From assembly GCF_000019525.1 (NCBI RefSeq), contig NC_010506.1, positions 5,270,001 to 5,334,000 of the forward strand: a stretch of 64,000 nt of DNA, in the 5' to 3' direction. Made by a program: the position numbers and the translations under genes. Within the stretch, counting starts at the first letter, position 1; each line of letters opens with the position of its first letter. The stretch is from Shewanella woodyi ATCC 51908. GTDB lineage: Bacteria; Pseudomonadota; Gammaproteobacteria; Enterobacterales; Shewanellaceae. A model generated the notes under the pieces. It saw only the letters and a list, made by a program, of their open reading frames with translations, was not told the DNA's origin and ran no database searches. This document shows positions 46,845-56,768 of the stretch, one piece after another.

Positions 46845-49376
46845 ATGCGACTGATAAAAACCGCTCTTGTTCTCCCTATTACCCTTATCGTCCTCGCTCT
46901 ACTCGGGGGCTGTAATGGCTCCTCCGATGATAGTAGTGGCGGCGGTGGTGAAGAAAACAGTGGAGAGTATGCGCTATCACTAAGTTATAAAACTGTAGTC
47001 GATGGTCAATGTGCTGAAGCAACTAATGACTTAAGTTTTTCAAGCAACGCTAGTATCTGCGTGGTTGCCAACTTAACTCAAGGTGGCAAGGCTAGCAGTG
47101 GCGGTTTAGTCAGTTTCAGCGCCAGCTTAGGCACCCTTGCTCCAGCCACTAAACTGACCAACTCGAGTGGCTTAGCTGAAGTTATTCTAACCCCGGAAGC
47201 TGGAACCCAAGGTGCAGGTACTGTTACAGCTCAGTTCGATACAAAAGCGGCTGAAAATAACATTCTCACCATTGAGCGAAACTATGAGTTCACGTCAACA
47301 GCTGCTCCCTCAGAGCCTAAGTTCACTTTAAATAGCGCAATAATCAATGGGACGACTGTTGTCACTCAGTTTAAAGCTGACGAAACAGTACAACTACAAG
47401 CACAATTCTTAAATGAGCAGGGCCAAGGAGTTGCAGGCAAAAAAGCGACTTTTACGGCTGGTAACGCTAATTTAAATCCAAACTCTGCATTAACTAAAGA
47501 AAATGGTATTGCCCAAGTCAGTTATACACCAACAGAAAGTGAGCTCGGTGCAGCCAATTTTTCTGTAACTCTGGATGATGAAGGTAAAACTTACCAAAGC
47601 TCAGGCCTCTATGAAGTACTTGCAAAGGATGCTGTAAGCGATGACGGTATTATCGTCATTGGTTATTTCTCAGAAGATGGAAATACCTTTACAGAAAATG
47701 AATTAGCAACAACATTGCCCCTAGTAGCTGGTAGCCGAACTGTAAGCGCGGGTGGTACATTTGGTGTCACAGCTGATTTAGCGACGAAAAATAACGATGG
47801 CAGCTATACACGCCTACAAACGCCAACCAGCGTCAGTTTCAGTTCAAGTTGTATACTGAGCAACAGTGCAAGTATCGACTCACCAGTCACTACGCTTTCA
47901 GGTATAGCCAGATCTACTTTCCAAAATACTAATTGTAGTGGTAATAGTTCACGTGATGACCAGATCATCGCATCAGTAGTTGCAGGAAATCAAACTATCT
48001 CTGCAACACTTGATTTCGTCCTCGCCAGACAAACTCTAGCTAATATGAGCTTTATTTCTGCTGAGCCAACATCGATTCGAATTAAGGGCGCAGGTGGTAC
48101 AGGAACAAGTGAATCTTCATTGATCACATTTAAAGTATCTGATGCTAACGGCCAAGCAATTGCACAACAAACTGTTGATTTTACACTCGATACAACCATT
48201 GGTGGAATCAGCTTTGCAGATGGTGGTAATAGCACAAGTAACACCAGCAACTCCTTTGGTCTAGTCAGCGCAACCGTACTATCAGGAACAGTCCCTACGC
48301 CTGTACGTGTATTAGCAACAGCCACTGCGAATAATGAATCAGTCTCTAGCCAGTCAGAGCAGCTTACGGTAAATACAGGCTTACCTCAGCAGCTAGGGTT
48401 TAGCCTATCAACGTCTGTAGCTAACCCTGAAGCTGGAGACTTTAATGGTGAAACCGCTTTAATTACCGCATATGCCTCCGATAGTTTCGGTAACCCAGCT
48501 CCCGATGACACTACCATTAACTTTACTACTGAAGGTGGTCAGATAGAACCTAAGTGTCTGACACAAAATGGTACATGTTCCGTCACTTGGACATCGGCTA
48601 GCCCACGTGTTCCAGATCATCGCATCACAGTACTTGCCTATGCCCTAGGTCATGAGACTTTCTTCGATACAAACGGTAATAATGTGTTTGATACGAATGA
48701 TTATGAAACAGTTAAAGATAGCGAGGGAAATGATTCAATCAAAACTTATTTGGCTTGTCTTAATAATCAGGGAATGGCAAAAGCCTGTTCAGGTAACGGT
48801 ATGGATATAGAAGCTTATCTTCCTAAAGGTTTAAGCGATTTACCTGATGCATTCCGTGACGATAATGAAAATGGTATCTATGAGCTAGGTGAAAAATATT
48901 TCAATACAAATAACACTCCTGAATACATGATACCAAATGGTAAATTTAATGGTCCTCAATGTGAGGGAGATTACTGTGGAGTAAGTACTTATATTCGCAA
49001 GGCACTGGTAATGACTATGTCTGGTTCAGATGCAGACTTTACTGTGTATCAAGATAATGTACAGGTATACAGCACAGCTACAGGGCTAGGAAACGTAACT
49101 TCAATACCTGTAAATGGTAGCTCTAATTTCACAGTTCGATTTTATGATAACGCGAATCAAATTATGCCTGCTGGAAGCAATGCAGCAATTTCAGCGACAA
49201 ATGGTACCTTAGCCTTTAATGGTTACACTGTACCAAGTGGTAATTCTCATGGCGGTACTCAGACTAGTTTTGGTTTATCACATGATGGTGAAACTGCGCT
49301 TAGTCAAGTATCTATAAGCTTAACAACACCACTTGGGACAACAACAACACTAACAATACCAGTACAACTGCTCTAG
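46845..49376 (+). CDS. Large lipoprotein with repeated bacterial Ig-like (invasin/Big_1-type) domains
   Basis: About 843 residues from ATG 46845, with AAGG 9 bp upstream; the earlier ATG at 46836 directly follows the Shine-Dalgarno. Lipobox LLGGC, then a Ser/Gly/Asp linker. Several Ig-like domains of about 90-100 residues (for example GGLVSFSASLGTLAPATKLTNSSGLAEVILTPEAG and QTVDFTLDTTIGGISFADGGNSTSNTSNSFGLVSATV) follow. Two Asp-rich loops near residues 607 and 671 (DTNGNNVFDTNDYE, DDNENGIYELGEKY) look like EF-hand/dockerin-type calcium sites. Probably outer-membrane anchored and surface exposed, an adhesion or structural protein; the partner is unknown. Followed by a strong terminator. Confidence 0.8.
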   Translation: MRLIKTALVLPITLIVLALLGGCNGSSDDSSGGGGEENSGEYALSLSYKTVVDGQCAEATNDLSFSSNASICVVANLTQGGKASSGGLVSFSASLGTLAPATKLTNSSGLAEVILTPEAGTQGAGTVTAQFDTKAAENNILTIERNYEFTSTAAPSEPKFTLNSAIINGTTVVTQFKADETVQLQAQFLNEQGQGVAGKKATFTAGNANLNPNSALTKENGIAQVSYTPTESELGAANFSVTLDDEGKTYQSSGLYEVLAKDAVSDDGIIVIGYFSEDGNTFTENELATTLPLVAGSRTVSAGGTFGVTADLATKNNDGSYTRLQTPTSVSFSSSCILSNSASIDSPVTTLSGIARSTFQNTNCSGNSSRDDQIIASVVAGNQTISATLDFVLARQTLANMSFISAEPTSIRIKGAGGTGTSESSLITFKVSDANGQAIAQQTVDFTLDTTIGGISFADGGNSTSNTSNSFGLVSATVLSGTVPTPVRVLATATANNESVSSQSEQLTVNTGLPQQLGFSLSTSVANPEAGDFNGETALITAYASDSFGNPAPDDTTINFTTEGGQIEPKCLTQNGTCSVTWTSASPRVPDHRITVLAYALGHETFFDTNGNNVFDTNDYETVKDSEGNDSIKTYLACLNNQGMAKACSGNGMDIEAYLPKGLSDLPDAFRDDNENGIYELGEKYFNTNNTPEYMIPNGKFNGPQCEGDYCGVSTYIRKALVMTMSGSDADFTVYQDNVQVYSTATGLGNVTSIPVNGSSNFTVRFYDNANQIMPAGSNAAISATNGTLAFNGYTVPSGNSHGGTQTSFGLSHDGETALSQVSISLTTPLGTTTTLTIPVQLL

Positions 49377-49405
49377 TATCCTAGGTTATCATACAGGTAA
49401 GTGCT

Positions 49406-49443
49406 AAAAAGCCCATTTAGATACAGATCTAAATGGGCTTTTT
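49406..49443. terminator. Strong bidirectional rho-independent terminator
   Basis: AAAAAGCCCATTTAGAT (49406-49422) and its exact inverted copy (49427-49443) form a 17-bp perfect stem with loop ACAG and T-runs on both strands. It lies between convergent genes ending at 49376 and 49483. Confidence 0.95.
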
Positions 49444-49482
49444 GTTATCTCAACACACAGCTTAAAGCTTATAACTAAAGCC

Positions 49483-50637
49483 TTATCGACTCTCTTTCAA
49501 TCTTCTCGAAACACCATAAAGAGCAAGTAAAAAGAACACTGCGAACAGGCCCCATAACTGCAGCCACTTAGGCATAATACTCGACCATGATGCTCCCATC
49601 TGATTAAGCTCCAACATCCCCATAATCGCGGGAACGGCGGGAATAGCCTGAGATATCCAGATCAAAGGTTCAGGGATCAATGCCAGAGGCCAAACAAAAC
49701 CTGAAACAAACATAATGGGCATAGAGGCCAACAACAAAACTTGAGTTGGCAGATCGCGGCGTACAAATAAGCAACTGAGTGCGATTCCCGCTACGCTGGT
49801 CGCCAGTAAAAAGGGCAATAGGAATAGTGCGACCAAGCCCAAACTGGCCTGAATACTCACCTGGTACCAATAAAAGCAGAAGCCCACATAAAAGCTGCTA
49901 AAAAATAGATAGATCAGCATAAATGCTGAGATACGACCTGAAATAAGCTGCAGAGGAGATAACTCACTCCAATATCCTCTCGCTTTCCATTGGCCTGCCC
50001 CCAGTATTCCCGTACCAATCAGCAAAGTTTGATGCAAGATCAACAAAAAGAGTCCAGGGACGACATATGGGGTATAACCTAGGCTTGGGTTAAATGCGGG
50101 TACACTGTTCACCTTAACAGAGTTAAGACTCTGAGCCGCCTGCTCTGGAGCCTCACCTTTGGCTAACATACCGAGCAACTGTACCTGCTTGCCTGCATCC
50201 ATACCAGCCGTCACTAAGCCCTCAGCCACTGCCGAATAGATCAAGAAATAACTGGCATCGCCGCCATAACTTAAGGTCACTCCCTTACCTAACAGTAGAT
50301 CTCGTCTAAACCCTTCAGGAATAACTAAAAGCCCATGAGCGCGACCCGACTCAATCCAGGTTTTCGCTTCAGTGATACTCCCCACTTGGCCTATTACACT
50401 TATTTTAGGGCTTGCATCAGCGTGACGAATTAAACGACGACTCAATGAGGAGTGGTCGAGATCCACCACAACCAACTGCTGCTCAGTCGGTACCTGATGC
50501 AGATAAGGCAAAGGATAGAGAACCGAGTAAAACAGCACACCACCGAACAGGGTCACTGCGATAGCTTTATCCGACACAATCGCTTTTAACTCAGATAGCA
50601 CAAGTTGCCAGAAGGTCATGGTTTGAACAGGTTTCAT
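49483..50637 (-). CDS. ABC-2 type permease, second subunit of an efflux operon
   Basis: 384 residues from ATG 50637, which overlaps the upstream stop by 4 bp (ATGA). One N-terminal membrane helix, a periplasmic domain of about 180 residues with VVDLDHSSLSRRLIRHADAS, then five or six helices and the family segment FVSGFVWPLALIPEPLIWISQAIP. Last gene of the operon outer-membrane factor / HlyD / permease / permease. Probably forms a heterodimer with the permease at 50634. No ATP-binding subunit gene lies in or next to this operon. Confidence 0.9.
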   Translation of the reverse strand: MKPVQTMTFWQLVLSELKAIVSDKAIAVTLFGGVLFYSVLYPLPYLHQVPTEQQLVVVDLDHSSLSRRLIRHADASPKISVIGQVGSITEAKTWIESGRAHGLLVIPEGFRRDLLLGKGVTLSYGGDASYFLIYSAVAEGLVTAGMDAGKQVQLLGMLAKGEAPEQAAQSLNSVKVNSVPAFNPSLGYTPYVVPGLFLLILHQTLLIGTGILGAGQWKARGYWSELSPLQLISGRISAFMLIYLFFSSFYVGFCFYWYQVSIQASLGLVALFLLPFLLATSVAGIALSCLFVRRDLPTQVLLLASMPIMFVSGFVWPLALIPEPLIWISQAIPAVPAIMGMLELNQMGASWSSIMPKWLQLWGLFAVFFLLALYGVSRRLKESR

Positions 50638-51788
50638 GCTATGTTCTCGCAACTTGGAGAAGCGCGTTCAAGACGTCGTGAAAGCAATACGAGTACAGGA
50701 ATAATCAATAAAAAAACCCAATAGCTGGTCAGTTGCAATGCAATGGTCTGCCAAGGCGCACCATAACTAATAATGCTGACATGAGAGTCCACATAATGAC
50801 TCGATGGCATAATTAAGCGCCACCACTGCGCAACAAGCGGCATCTCATGAACAGGAAAAGTGATCCCCATAAACGCAAATGCAGGTGCAAACATGGCTGT
50901 ACCAAAACTCACAATACGCGCACTATCACGCATAATAAAAAACACCAGTAAGACCAGTAACCATACCGCTAATAACATCACAAATTGCGCTAACATGAGT
51001 AAAGCCAAACTTCCCGCGGCAGGCAGTCCTAAGTAAAGATATAACAAGGCCAAAATAAATCCGCCGTGCATCAGCAAAATGGGAGTAAATAGAACCACTT
51101 TGGCAAGAACTCGAGACCACACTCCAGTACCTGGCACTAACCCTCCCTCACAGGTCAATTCTCTGCTTAAACTATTGGAGAAAATCAACATCGCCAGTAG
51201 TTGCCACAACGCAACAAGTACGGGAGGAACAAGAAATCCCACATAGTTATTATTACGATTAAACAGAGCCGTAGTTTGACTCTTCACAGGGCTTAAATTG
51301 ACGGAGACTTTAGATTCAGGCACGCCTTGAAGCAGTAGTTTCCCACCAGCGACCTCCAGTAAACCAGCACCCAGTGTCATCTGGATCTGACTCGATAGTA
51401 ACTTGCCCACCAGCAAAAACTGACTGTTATAACGTATGTCTATGGTTGGGCTGTGGCCTGTGACTAAATCCCGTTTAAGCTCATAGGGGAAAACAATAAT
51501 CCCATACACCTCTGCCTGCTTCATGGCTGTCACGGCAGAGGACAGGTCTACAAAGCTTTGAGGGGAGATAACTGGGTTAGCTTGTAATTTTCGGCCTAAC
51601 ATACGACTTAGCTGGCTATTATCATGATCAACAATAGCAACGGGCAGCTGCCTTGGTAGGCCAGCACTAAAGAGCCACCAGAGGCAAAGTATGCTTAAGA
51701 TAGGGATATAGCTGACTAGGGCAAGCTGCCAAGGTGAACGCCATAAAGCATGCAGTTCACGTTTTATTAAGGCGATTAAACCAGTCAT
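50634..51788 (-). CDS. ABC-2 type permease, first subunit of an efflux operon
   Basis: 384 residues. Same layout as the next gene: one N-terminal helix (LALVSYIPILSILCLWWLFSAG), a periplasmic domain with IVDHDNSQLSRMLGRKLQANP, and C-terminal helices with FAFMGITFPVHEMPLVAQWWRLIMPSSHY. The two permeases are paralogues. Lies 14 bp after the HlyD gene and is coupled to the second permease. Substrate unknown. An ATPase must come from elsewhere if this is a conventional ABC exporter. Confidence 0.9.
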   Translation of the reverse strand: MTGLIALIKRELHALWRSPWQLALVSYIPILSILCLWWLFSAGLPRQLPVAIVDHDNSQLSRMLGRKLQANPVISPQSFVDLSSAVTAMKQAEVYGIIVFPYELKRDLVTGHSPTIDIRYNSQFLLVGKLLSSQIQMTLGAGLLEVAGGKLLLQGVPESKVSVNLSPVKSQTTALFNRNNNYVGFLVPPVLVALWQLLAMLIFSNSLSRELTCEGGLVPGTGVWSRVLAKVVLFTPILLMHGGFILALLYLYLGLPAAGSLALLMLAQFVMLLAVWLLVLLVFFIMRDSARIVSFGTAMFAPAFAFMGITFPVHEMPLVAQWWRLIMPSSHYVDSHVSIISYGAPWQTIALQLTSYWVFLLIIPVLVLLSRRLERASPSCENIA

Positions 51789-51802
51789 GATAGACCTAAA
51801 CT

Positions 51803-52774
51803 TTAGTGAGTAAAGATAACAGACATACCGACACGTAAGTCGGGGATCTCAGTATCAGTACGCAGTTCAACCTCGAAGGTGCGCATATCAAAGTCATGAC
51901 CGCTCTCAGTTGAGCGCCAAGTCGCAAACTCCCCCATCACGCTAACATGAGTCACGGTAAACTCTACATCGCGATCTAGGGCAGGCAAGGTCAGCATCAT
52001 TTTACTGCCTTTACTAAACTGCTTAAGTTGATCCTCCCGCACCTGAAATACAGCCCAAGCATCTTTCATATCAATCAAGCTCACCACAGGAAACCCGCTA
52101 GGAGCAAGCTCGCCAGCTTGCAGTAAAACTTCACTTACCTCACCAGATTTTGGCGAGCGCATCTGGCTATCTTCTAAAATGGCACTGACCTCATTAACAG
52201 CCCCTTCCGCCATACGGGCATTACCAGCAGCAGCGGCCTTAGTTTCAACTCGCGCGCCCTCTTCAGCCATCTGGTACATGGCAAGTGCTGCTTGCTCTGT
52301 ATATTTAGCAGCCTGCCACTGAGTAAAGGCCTCATCACGTTTCTGCCTAGCCACAACCCCTTCAACAAACAGGTTTTCAACTCTCTCATAGGTTGTTTTC
52401 CCTAAAGTAGCAGCAGCCTTAGCTTTTAACCACTGCTCTTTCGATGCCATAACCTGTTGCTTGCGAGCACCACTATCCGCTTCCTGTTGCAGCGCTTTAG
52501 CAGCATCGCGGCCACCTTCAGCCTGCATCAGTTTTGCATCTAACTCAGGACTGTGAATAGCAAATAGAAGATCGCCTTTCTCGACAAGATCACCACGGCG
52601 AACTAAAACCTGTTCAACCCGGCCCGGGACTTTTGAAGAGACGTTATACTCACGTGCTTCTATCTGCCCCTGCAAAATCTGGGGTTTAGGGCTATAAGCT
52701 AGCTTTAAGCCATAACCTAACAAGAGCACTAGAAGGATAAGCGCAATGATGGCGAGCAGACGGTTAGCACGCAT
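51803..52774 (-). CDS. HlyD/EmrA-type membrane-fusion protein
   Basis: 323 residues. N-terminal membrane anchor (LLAIIALILLVLLLGYGLKLAY), then the biotinyl/lipoyl-like half (REYNVSSKVPGRVEQVLVRRGDLVEKGDLLF), an Ala/Gln-rich coiled coil at about 75-190, and a barrel with SPKSGEVSEVLLQAGELAPSGFPVVSL. The start overlaps the outer-membrane-factor stop by 1 bp (TAATG). Bridges the permeases with the outer-membrane channel encoded just upstream. Confidence 0.92.
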   Translation of the reverse strand: MRANRLLAIIALILLVLLLGYGLKLAYSPKPQILQGQIEAREYNVSSKVPGRVEQVLVRRGDLVEKGDLLFAIHSPELDAKLMQAEGGRDAAKALQQEADSGARKQQVMASKEQWLKAKAAATLGKTTYERVENLFVEGVVARQKRDEAFTQWQAAKYTEQAALAMYQMAEEGARVETKAAAAGNARMAEGAVNEVSAILEDSQMRSPKSGEVSEVLLQAGELAPSGFPVVSLIDMKDAWAVFQVREDQLKQFSKGSKMMLTLPALDRDVEFTVTHVSVMGEFATWRSTESGHDFDMRTFEVELRTDTEIPDLRVGMSVIFTH

Positions 52775-54171
52775 TATTTATCTCCAAAATTGTTTAAGCC
52801 GTTAGTACGACCTATAAAGTCATCCAACTGCCCACTAATAGCCATCAGCCGCGCATAGGATTGAACATAACGGTATTTAGCGCCAAGTTGCTGTGTCTTC
52901 ACTGCACTTAGCTTTAACTCGGCATCCACTCTGTCGATAGAGGTAGAGAGACCTTGATTGAACGCTATTTCACGCAGACGCAAATTCTCTTCGGCCAAAC
53001 TCAAGGAGGTGTTAAGAGCCACAACCTCCTCTTGTGCCTGCTGAAGCTGACGGTAACTTTGATCTAGTAGTAAGCTTAAGTCTTGCTGAGTTTGTGCTTT
53101 AGTGTATCTCGCTTGCAGCAGTGCACTTTTAGCCGCTTCTACCTTTCCACTGCGGCCATCTCTGCTCAACAAAGGCACTTTAACCCCAAGCCCGACCATC
53201 CAATCTGGCTCCACTTTAGAGAACAGACTATCGTCCTCATACAAGGTGTAATTACCGTAGAGGAAAACGGTGGGTTTATAGCGACCTTTTTCAACCTCAA
53301 TCAGACCACTGGCTTGCTCCTCTTTAGCTTCAAGTAATCTTAATGCCGGATGCTGGGTCATGGTTAGCTGGCTCAAACGCGGCAAAGAGGGCTGGCTTGA
53401 CAACATAAACAGCTCTGATGCAGTCGTCACACTCTGCTGGTGCAACATACGTGACAGTGCGATCACAGCCATCTCATGTTGCCGCTTAGCACTACCAGCG
53501 CTAACCCGAGCATTTTCAAGCGCCACTTGAGCATTTAGCCGCTCCACTTTAGCGATTTGTCCTTGCTCCTCTAACTTAAGCGCGTGATCAACATGCTCAG
53601 TCAACGAAGCCACTAACTGCCCCTGAGTCTGCATTAGCATCTCAGTCACTGAAACTGCGTAATACCTATCAACTAAGAGATTAAAAAGATCACGTGTAAC
53701 CAGCTGCAACTGCTGCTCTTTCTCTGCAACCTGCGCTTCGTGTATCCCTTGAGCAGCGGTGATCTTGCCACCGGTATAGATGGGCCACATCGCTTGCAGA
53801 CTCGCTCTAAAGATATCTTGTTCAGTAAAAGGAGTGACGAAAAGAGAACTTGGAATGCTGGCCAATGCACCACCTAAAGCTGGCGGTAAGCTGCTAGGGT
53901 CGAGTGACGCTAAGGGGTTTAAATCGCGAAGATCCAGCTCAATAGGTTTTTCAAGGTGAGTGTAGCTACCGCTGATATCTAGGGAGGGCATGCCAAGATC
54001 TTCACCCGCTTGCTGCTCAGCTTGGGCTCGTATGACCTCTTGAGATTCGGCCTGTAGCTTATCGCTAACGGTCAATAGCTGCTGCCATGCCGCGTTAAAA
54101 GTCATTGGCTGAGCCAAAGTAGTGCCGCAGATCAAGCACAGAGATAAACAAGCCAAACGCGTTAGTTTCAT
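52774..54171 (-). CDS. TolC-like outer-membrane efflux protein
   Basis: 465 residues. Cleavable signal (ACLSLCLICGTTLAQP). Two OEP repeats with long alpha-helical, Gln/Ala-rich segments (about 155-235 and 350-440) and the beta-strand segments typical of the TolC trimer, including KPTVFLYGNYTLYEDD. First gene of the efflux operon; 219 bp of non-coding DNA with the tldD terminator lie upstream. Forms the outer-membrane exit duct for the HlyD-permease complex. Confidence 0.92.
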   Translation of the reverse strand: MKLTRLACLSLCLICGTTLAQPMTFNAAWQQLLTVSDKLQAESQEVIRAQAEQQAGEDLGMPSLDISGSYTHLEKPIELDLRDLNPLASLDPSSLPPALGGALASIPSSLFVTPFTEQDIFRASLQAMWPIYTGGKITAAQGIHEAQVAEKEQQLQLVTRDLFNLLVDRYYAVSVTEMLMQTQGQLVASLTEHVDHALKLEEQGQIAKVERLNAQVALENARVSAGSAKRQHEMAVIALSRMLHQQSVTTASELFMLSSQPSLPRLSQLTMTQHPALRLLEAKEEQASGLIEVEKGRYKPTVFLYGNYTLYEDDSLFSKVEPDWMVGLGVKVPLLSRDGRSGKVEAAKSALLQARYTKAQTQQDLSLLLDQSYRQLQQAQEEVVALNTSLSLAEENLRLREIAFNQGLSTSIDRVDAELKLSAVKTQQLGAKYRYVQSYARLMAISGQLDDFIGRTNGLNNFGDK

Positions 54172-54313
54172 CTATACCTCAAAATACTGAACATCAAATA
54201 TAGAGTAATGACTCTAATTTTAAAACAATGATATCATCCAATCAGGTTATCAACCTAATGCTTTGCATTAGCGTTATTTTTTAGCCTAGATTCAAGCTCA
54301 ATGATTAAACAAA

Positions 54314-54359
54314 AAGTTCAGCAAAGATAGCTACTAAAGACTTACCTTTGGCTGAACTT
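54314..54359 (-). terminator. Rho-independent terminator after tldD
   Basis: AAGTTCAGCAAAG (54314-54326) pairs with CTTTGGCTGAACTT (54346-54359), with a single-base bulge. On the minus strand it is followed by TTTTTGTTTAATC. It starts 32 bp past the tldD stop and ends the housekeeping run. Confidence 0.8.
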
Positions 54360-54390
54360 ACCTGTTTTATAGCCTTACTATTCTTAAGGG

Positions 54391-55839
54391 TTAAGCTGTA
54401 CCGCCAACCGTTAAGCTATCTAATTTCAGCGTTGGTTGACCAACTCCCACTGGGACACTCTGACCATCTTTACCGCAAACACCCACGCCATTATCCAGCG
54501 CAAGATCATTACCGACCATAGAGATCTCTCCCATGGCCTCAGGACCGTTACCGATTAAAGTCGCCCCCTTAATCGCCTGAGTCACTTCACCATTTTCAAT
54601 CAGGTAAGCCTCTGAAGCTGAGAAAACAAACTTACCAGAGGTAATATCAACCTGCCCTCCACCGAAGTTAGGCGCATAGATACCATTTTTAACTGACTTA
54701 ATGATCTCTGCTGGATCTGACTCACCCGCTTCCATATAGGTATTGGTCATACGCGGCATAGGTAAGTGTGCGTAGGATTCACGACGACCATTACCCGTTG
54801 ACTGCTCACCCATTAGGCGGGCATTGAGTTTATCTTGCATATAGCCCTTTAAAATCCCATCTTGGATAAGCACGGTCTTCTGACTCACAACGCCTTCATC
54901 ATCAATGCTCAAAGAGCCACGACGATTCGCTATCGTGCCATCATCAACCACTGTGACTAATTTAGACGCCACCTGTTGACCCACTAAACCGCTAAAGGCG
55001 CTGCTGCCCTTACGATTAAAATCTCCCTCTAATCCATGACCAACCGCTTCATGCAGCAAGACACCTGGCCAACCAGCGCCAAGTACCACTGGCATTTGAC
55101 CTGCAGGAGCGTCAATAGCTGTCAGATTAACTTGAGCCTGTCGTACAGCTTCGCGAGCAGATGAGAAACATTTAGGTAAACCAGCATCATCGGTTTCCAT
55201 CAATGCTTCATAGCCATGACGTCCGCCGCCACCGCTAGCACCTCGTTCACGCTTACCTTCATCTTCTAGAATAACGCTACAGTTAAAACGCACTAAAGGA
55301 CGAATATCGGCTGCTAGGGTACCATCGCTTGCTGCCACTAATATCTCTTCATGAACACCAGAAAGACTAACAACCACCTGAATAATTCGACTATCGAGGC
55401 TACGGATATAAGCATCAGCCTCTTTAAGTAGGGCGATCTTCTTAACCTCTTCCATCGCAGCGATAGGATCGGCACTTTGATAAAGTGGTTTCACCTCTTG
55501 GCTTTTCCAAGCTTGAACACTGCCATTAGCGCCTGCCGAGGCGATACTACGAGCCGCTTCCGCTGAAGCGATAAGTGCCGATGGCGTGATCTCATCGGCA
55601 TAGGCAAACCCCGTTTTTTCACCCGTGATTGCTCGTACACCTACACCGCGTTCAATATGAAAGCTGCCCTCTTTAACGATTCCATCCTCTAACACCCAAG
55701 ACTCATGACGACTTCCTTGAAAGTAAAGATCGGAAAAGTCGACATCATGCTGATGAATAATATTCAGATAGCCCTGTAGATCACTCAGTGATTGTCCATC
55801 TTGCAATAAACTTTGCTCAACTTGGGTTAAAAATGGCAT
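54391..55839 (-). CDS. tldD: TldD, zinc metalloprotease subunit
   Basis: 482 residues, the family length. The metal-binding [11 protein letters not shown] (HExxxH) and the conserved end [32 protein letters not shown] are present. Forms the active subunit of the TldD/PmbA heterodimer; pmbA is at 44631. Lies 83 bp downstream of the nitrilase gene at the end of the yhdP cluster, its usual place in Shewanella and relatives. Confidence 0.95.
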   Translation of the reverse strand: MPFLTQVEQSLLQDGQSLSDLQGYLNIIHQHDVDFSDLYFQGSRHESWVLEDGIVKEGSFHIERGVGVRAITGEKTGFAYADEITPSALIASAEAARSIASAGANGSVQAWKSQEVKPLYQSADPIAAMEEVKKIALLKEADAYIRSLDSRIIQVVVSLSGVHEEILVAASDGTLAADIRPLVRFNCSVILEDEGKRERGASGGGGRHGYEALMETDDAGLPKCFSSAREAVRQAQVNLTAIDAPAGQMPVVLGAGWPGVLLHEAVGHGLEGDFNRKGSSAFSGLVGQQVASKLVTVVDDGTIANRRGSLSIDDEGVVSQKTVLIQDGILKGYMQDKLNARLMGEQSTGNGRRESYAHLPMPRMTNTYMEAGESDPAEIIKSVKNGIYAPNFGGGQVDITSGKFVFSASEAYLIENGEVTQAIKGATLIGNGPEAMGEISMVGNDLALDNGVGVCGKDGQSVPVGVGQPTLKLDSLTVGGTA

Positions 55840-55922
55840 TAATGATTCTCTCTTTTGACTTAATTCTTTATAAAATATCAGGGCTCATAGCAATTGGTAT
55901 AAGCTCCCAACACCTTTCTATT

Positions 55923-56768
55923 CTAATTGCTTTTTCGTAACTTGGGCTCTGAAAATCGATTATGACCAGCTACAGGGATATGCTTGCGGATCTTATCCTG
56001 CTCGCTCCTGTCCAGTGTAGCCTGAACCCAGCCACACTCCTCTCTTTTTTCAGCCTGAACTCGCCCCCAAGGATCGACAATCATACTCTGTCCCCAGGTC
56101 TCACGACTGCCTTGATTATGCTGTCCCCACTGGGCCGCTGCCAGAATAAAGCATTGGGTCTCTATCGCCCTTGCCTGAATCAGTGGTTGCCAATGTGCCT
56201 CACCTGTCACCTTAGTAAAAGCGGAAGGCAGAGCAATCAACTCAGCCCCAGCCAAACGCATGGCTCTAAACAGATCTGGGAATCTAAGATCATAGCAAAT
56301 CGCTAAACCTAACTTTCCAAATGGCGTATCTATAACGGTGATCTTCTCGCCTGGACAAAAGGTATCACTCTCCCGGTACTGTTTGGTTCCATCGGCAACA
56401 TCTACATCAAACAGGTGTAGCTTATCGTAGTCACCTAAGGTACTACCCGTATTATCAAAAAGGTAAGTTCGACTATAGACACGTCCATCCTCTGAACGTA
56501 CAGGAATTGTTCCAGCCACTAGATAGATATCATACCTTGCAGCTAGCTCAGACAGGGCAGTTTTTAACTCAGTCGTTTCAGCGCTTGCCTCACCAGCATA
56601 TTCGAGCTGGTGGCTCTCATGACCACCAAACAGCAAACAGCATTCAGGTAAAACCACCAGCTGTGGCTCTGCTGCCACTCTTGGTAAGCACTTAAGCTGC
56701 GACTCTATATATTCCAGATTCGCCGATACATCCCGGCTGCTTTGACATTGTAATAGGCTGATCTGCAT
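55923..56768 (-). CDS. Carbon-nitrogen hydrolase (nitrilase superfamily, Nit1/Nit2-like)
   Basis: About 281 residues from ATG 56768 (MQISLLQCQSSRDVS); AAGGA is 8 bp upstream, and the upstream open frame adds only yhdP-overlapping residues. The Glu-Lys-Cys triad is visible: LPECCLLF, YDKLHLFD and AICYDLRFPDLF. It overlaps the yhdP 3' end by 77 bp. Relatives hydrolyse omega-amides or deaminated glutathione (established for Nit1/Nit2); the deaminated-glutathione amidase role is likely here but not shown. Confidence 0.9.
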   Translation of the reverse strand: MQISLLQCQSSRDVSANLEYIESQLKCLPRVAAEPQLVVLPECCLLFGGHESHQLEYAGEASAETTELKTALSELAARYDIYLVAGTIPVRSEDGRVYSRTYLFDNTGSTLGDYDKLHLFDVDVADGTKQYRESDTFCPGEKITVIDTPFGKLGLAICYDLRFPDLFRAMRLAGAELIALPSAFTKVTGEAHWQPLIQARAIETQCFILAAAQWGQHNQGSRETWGQSMIVDPWGRVQAEKREECGWVQATLDRSEQDKIRKHIPVAGHNRFSEPKLRKSN

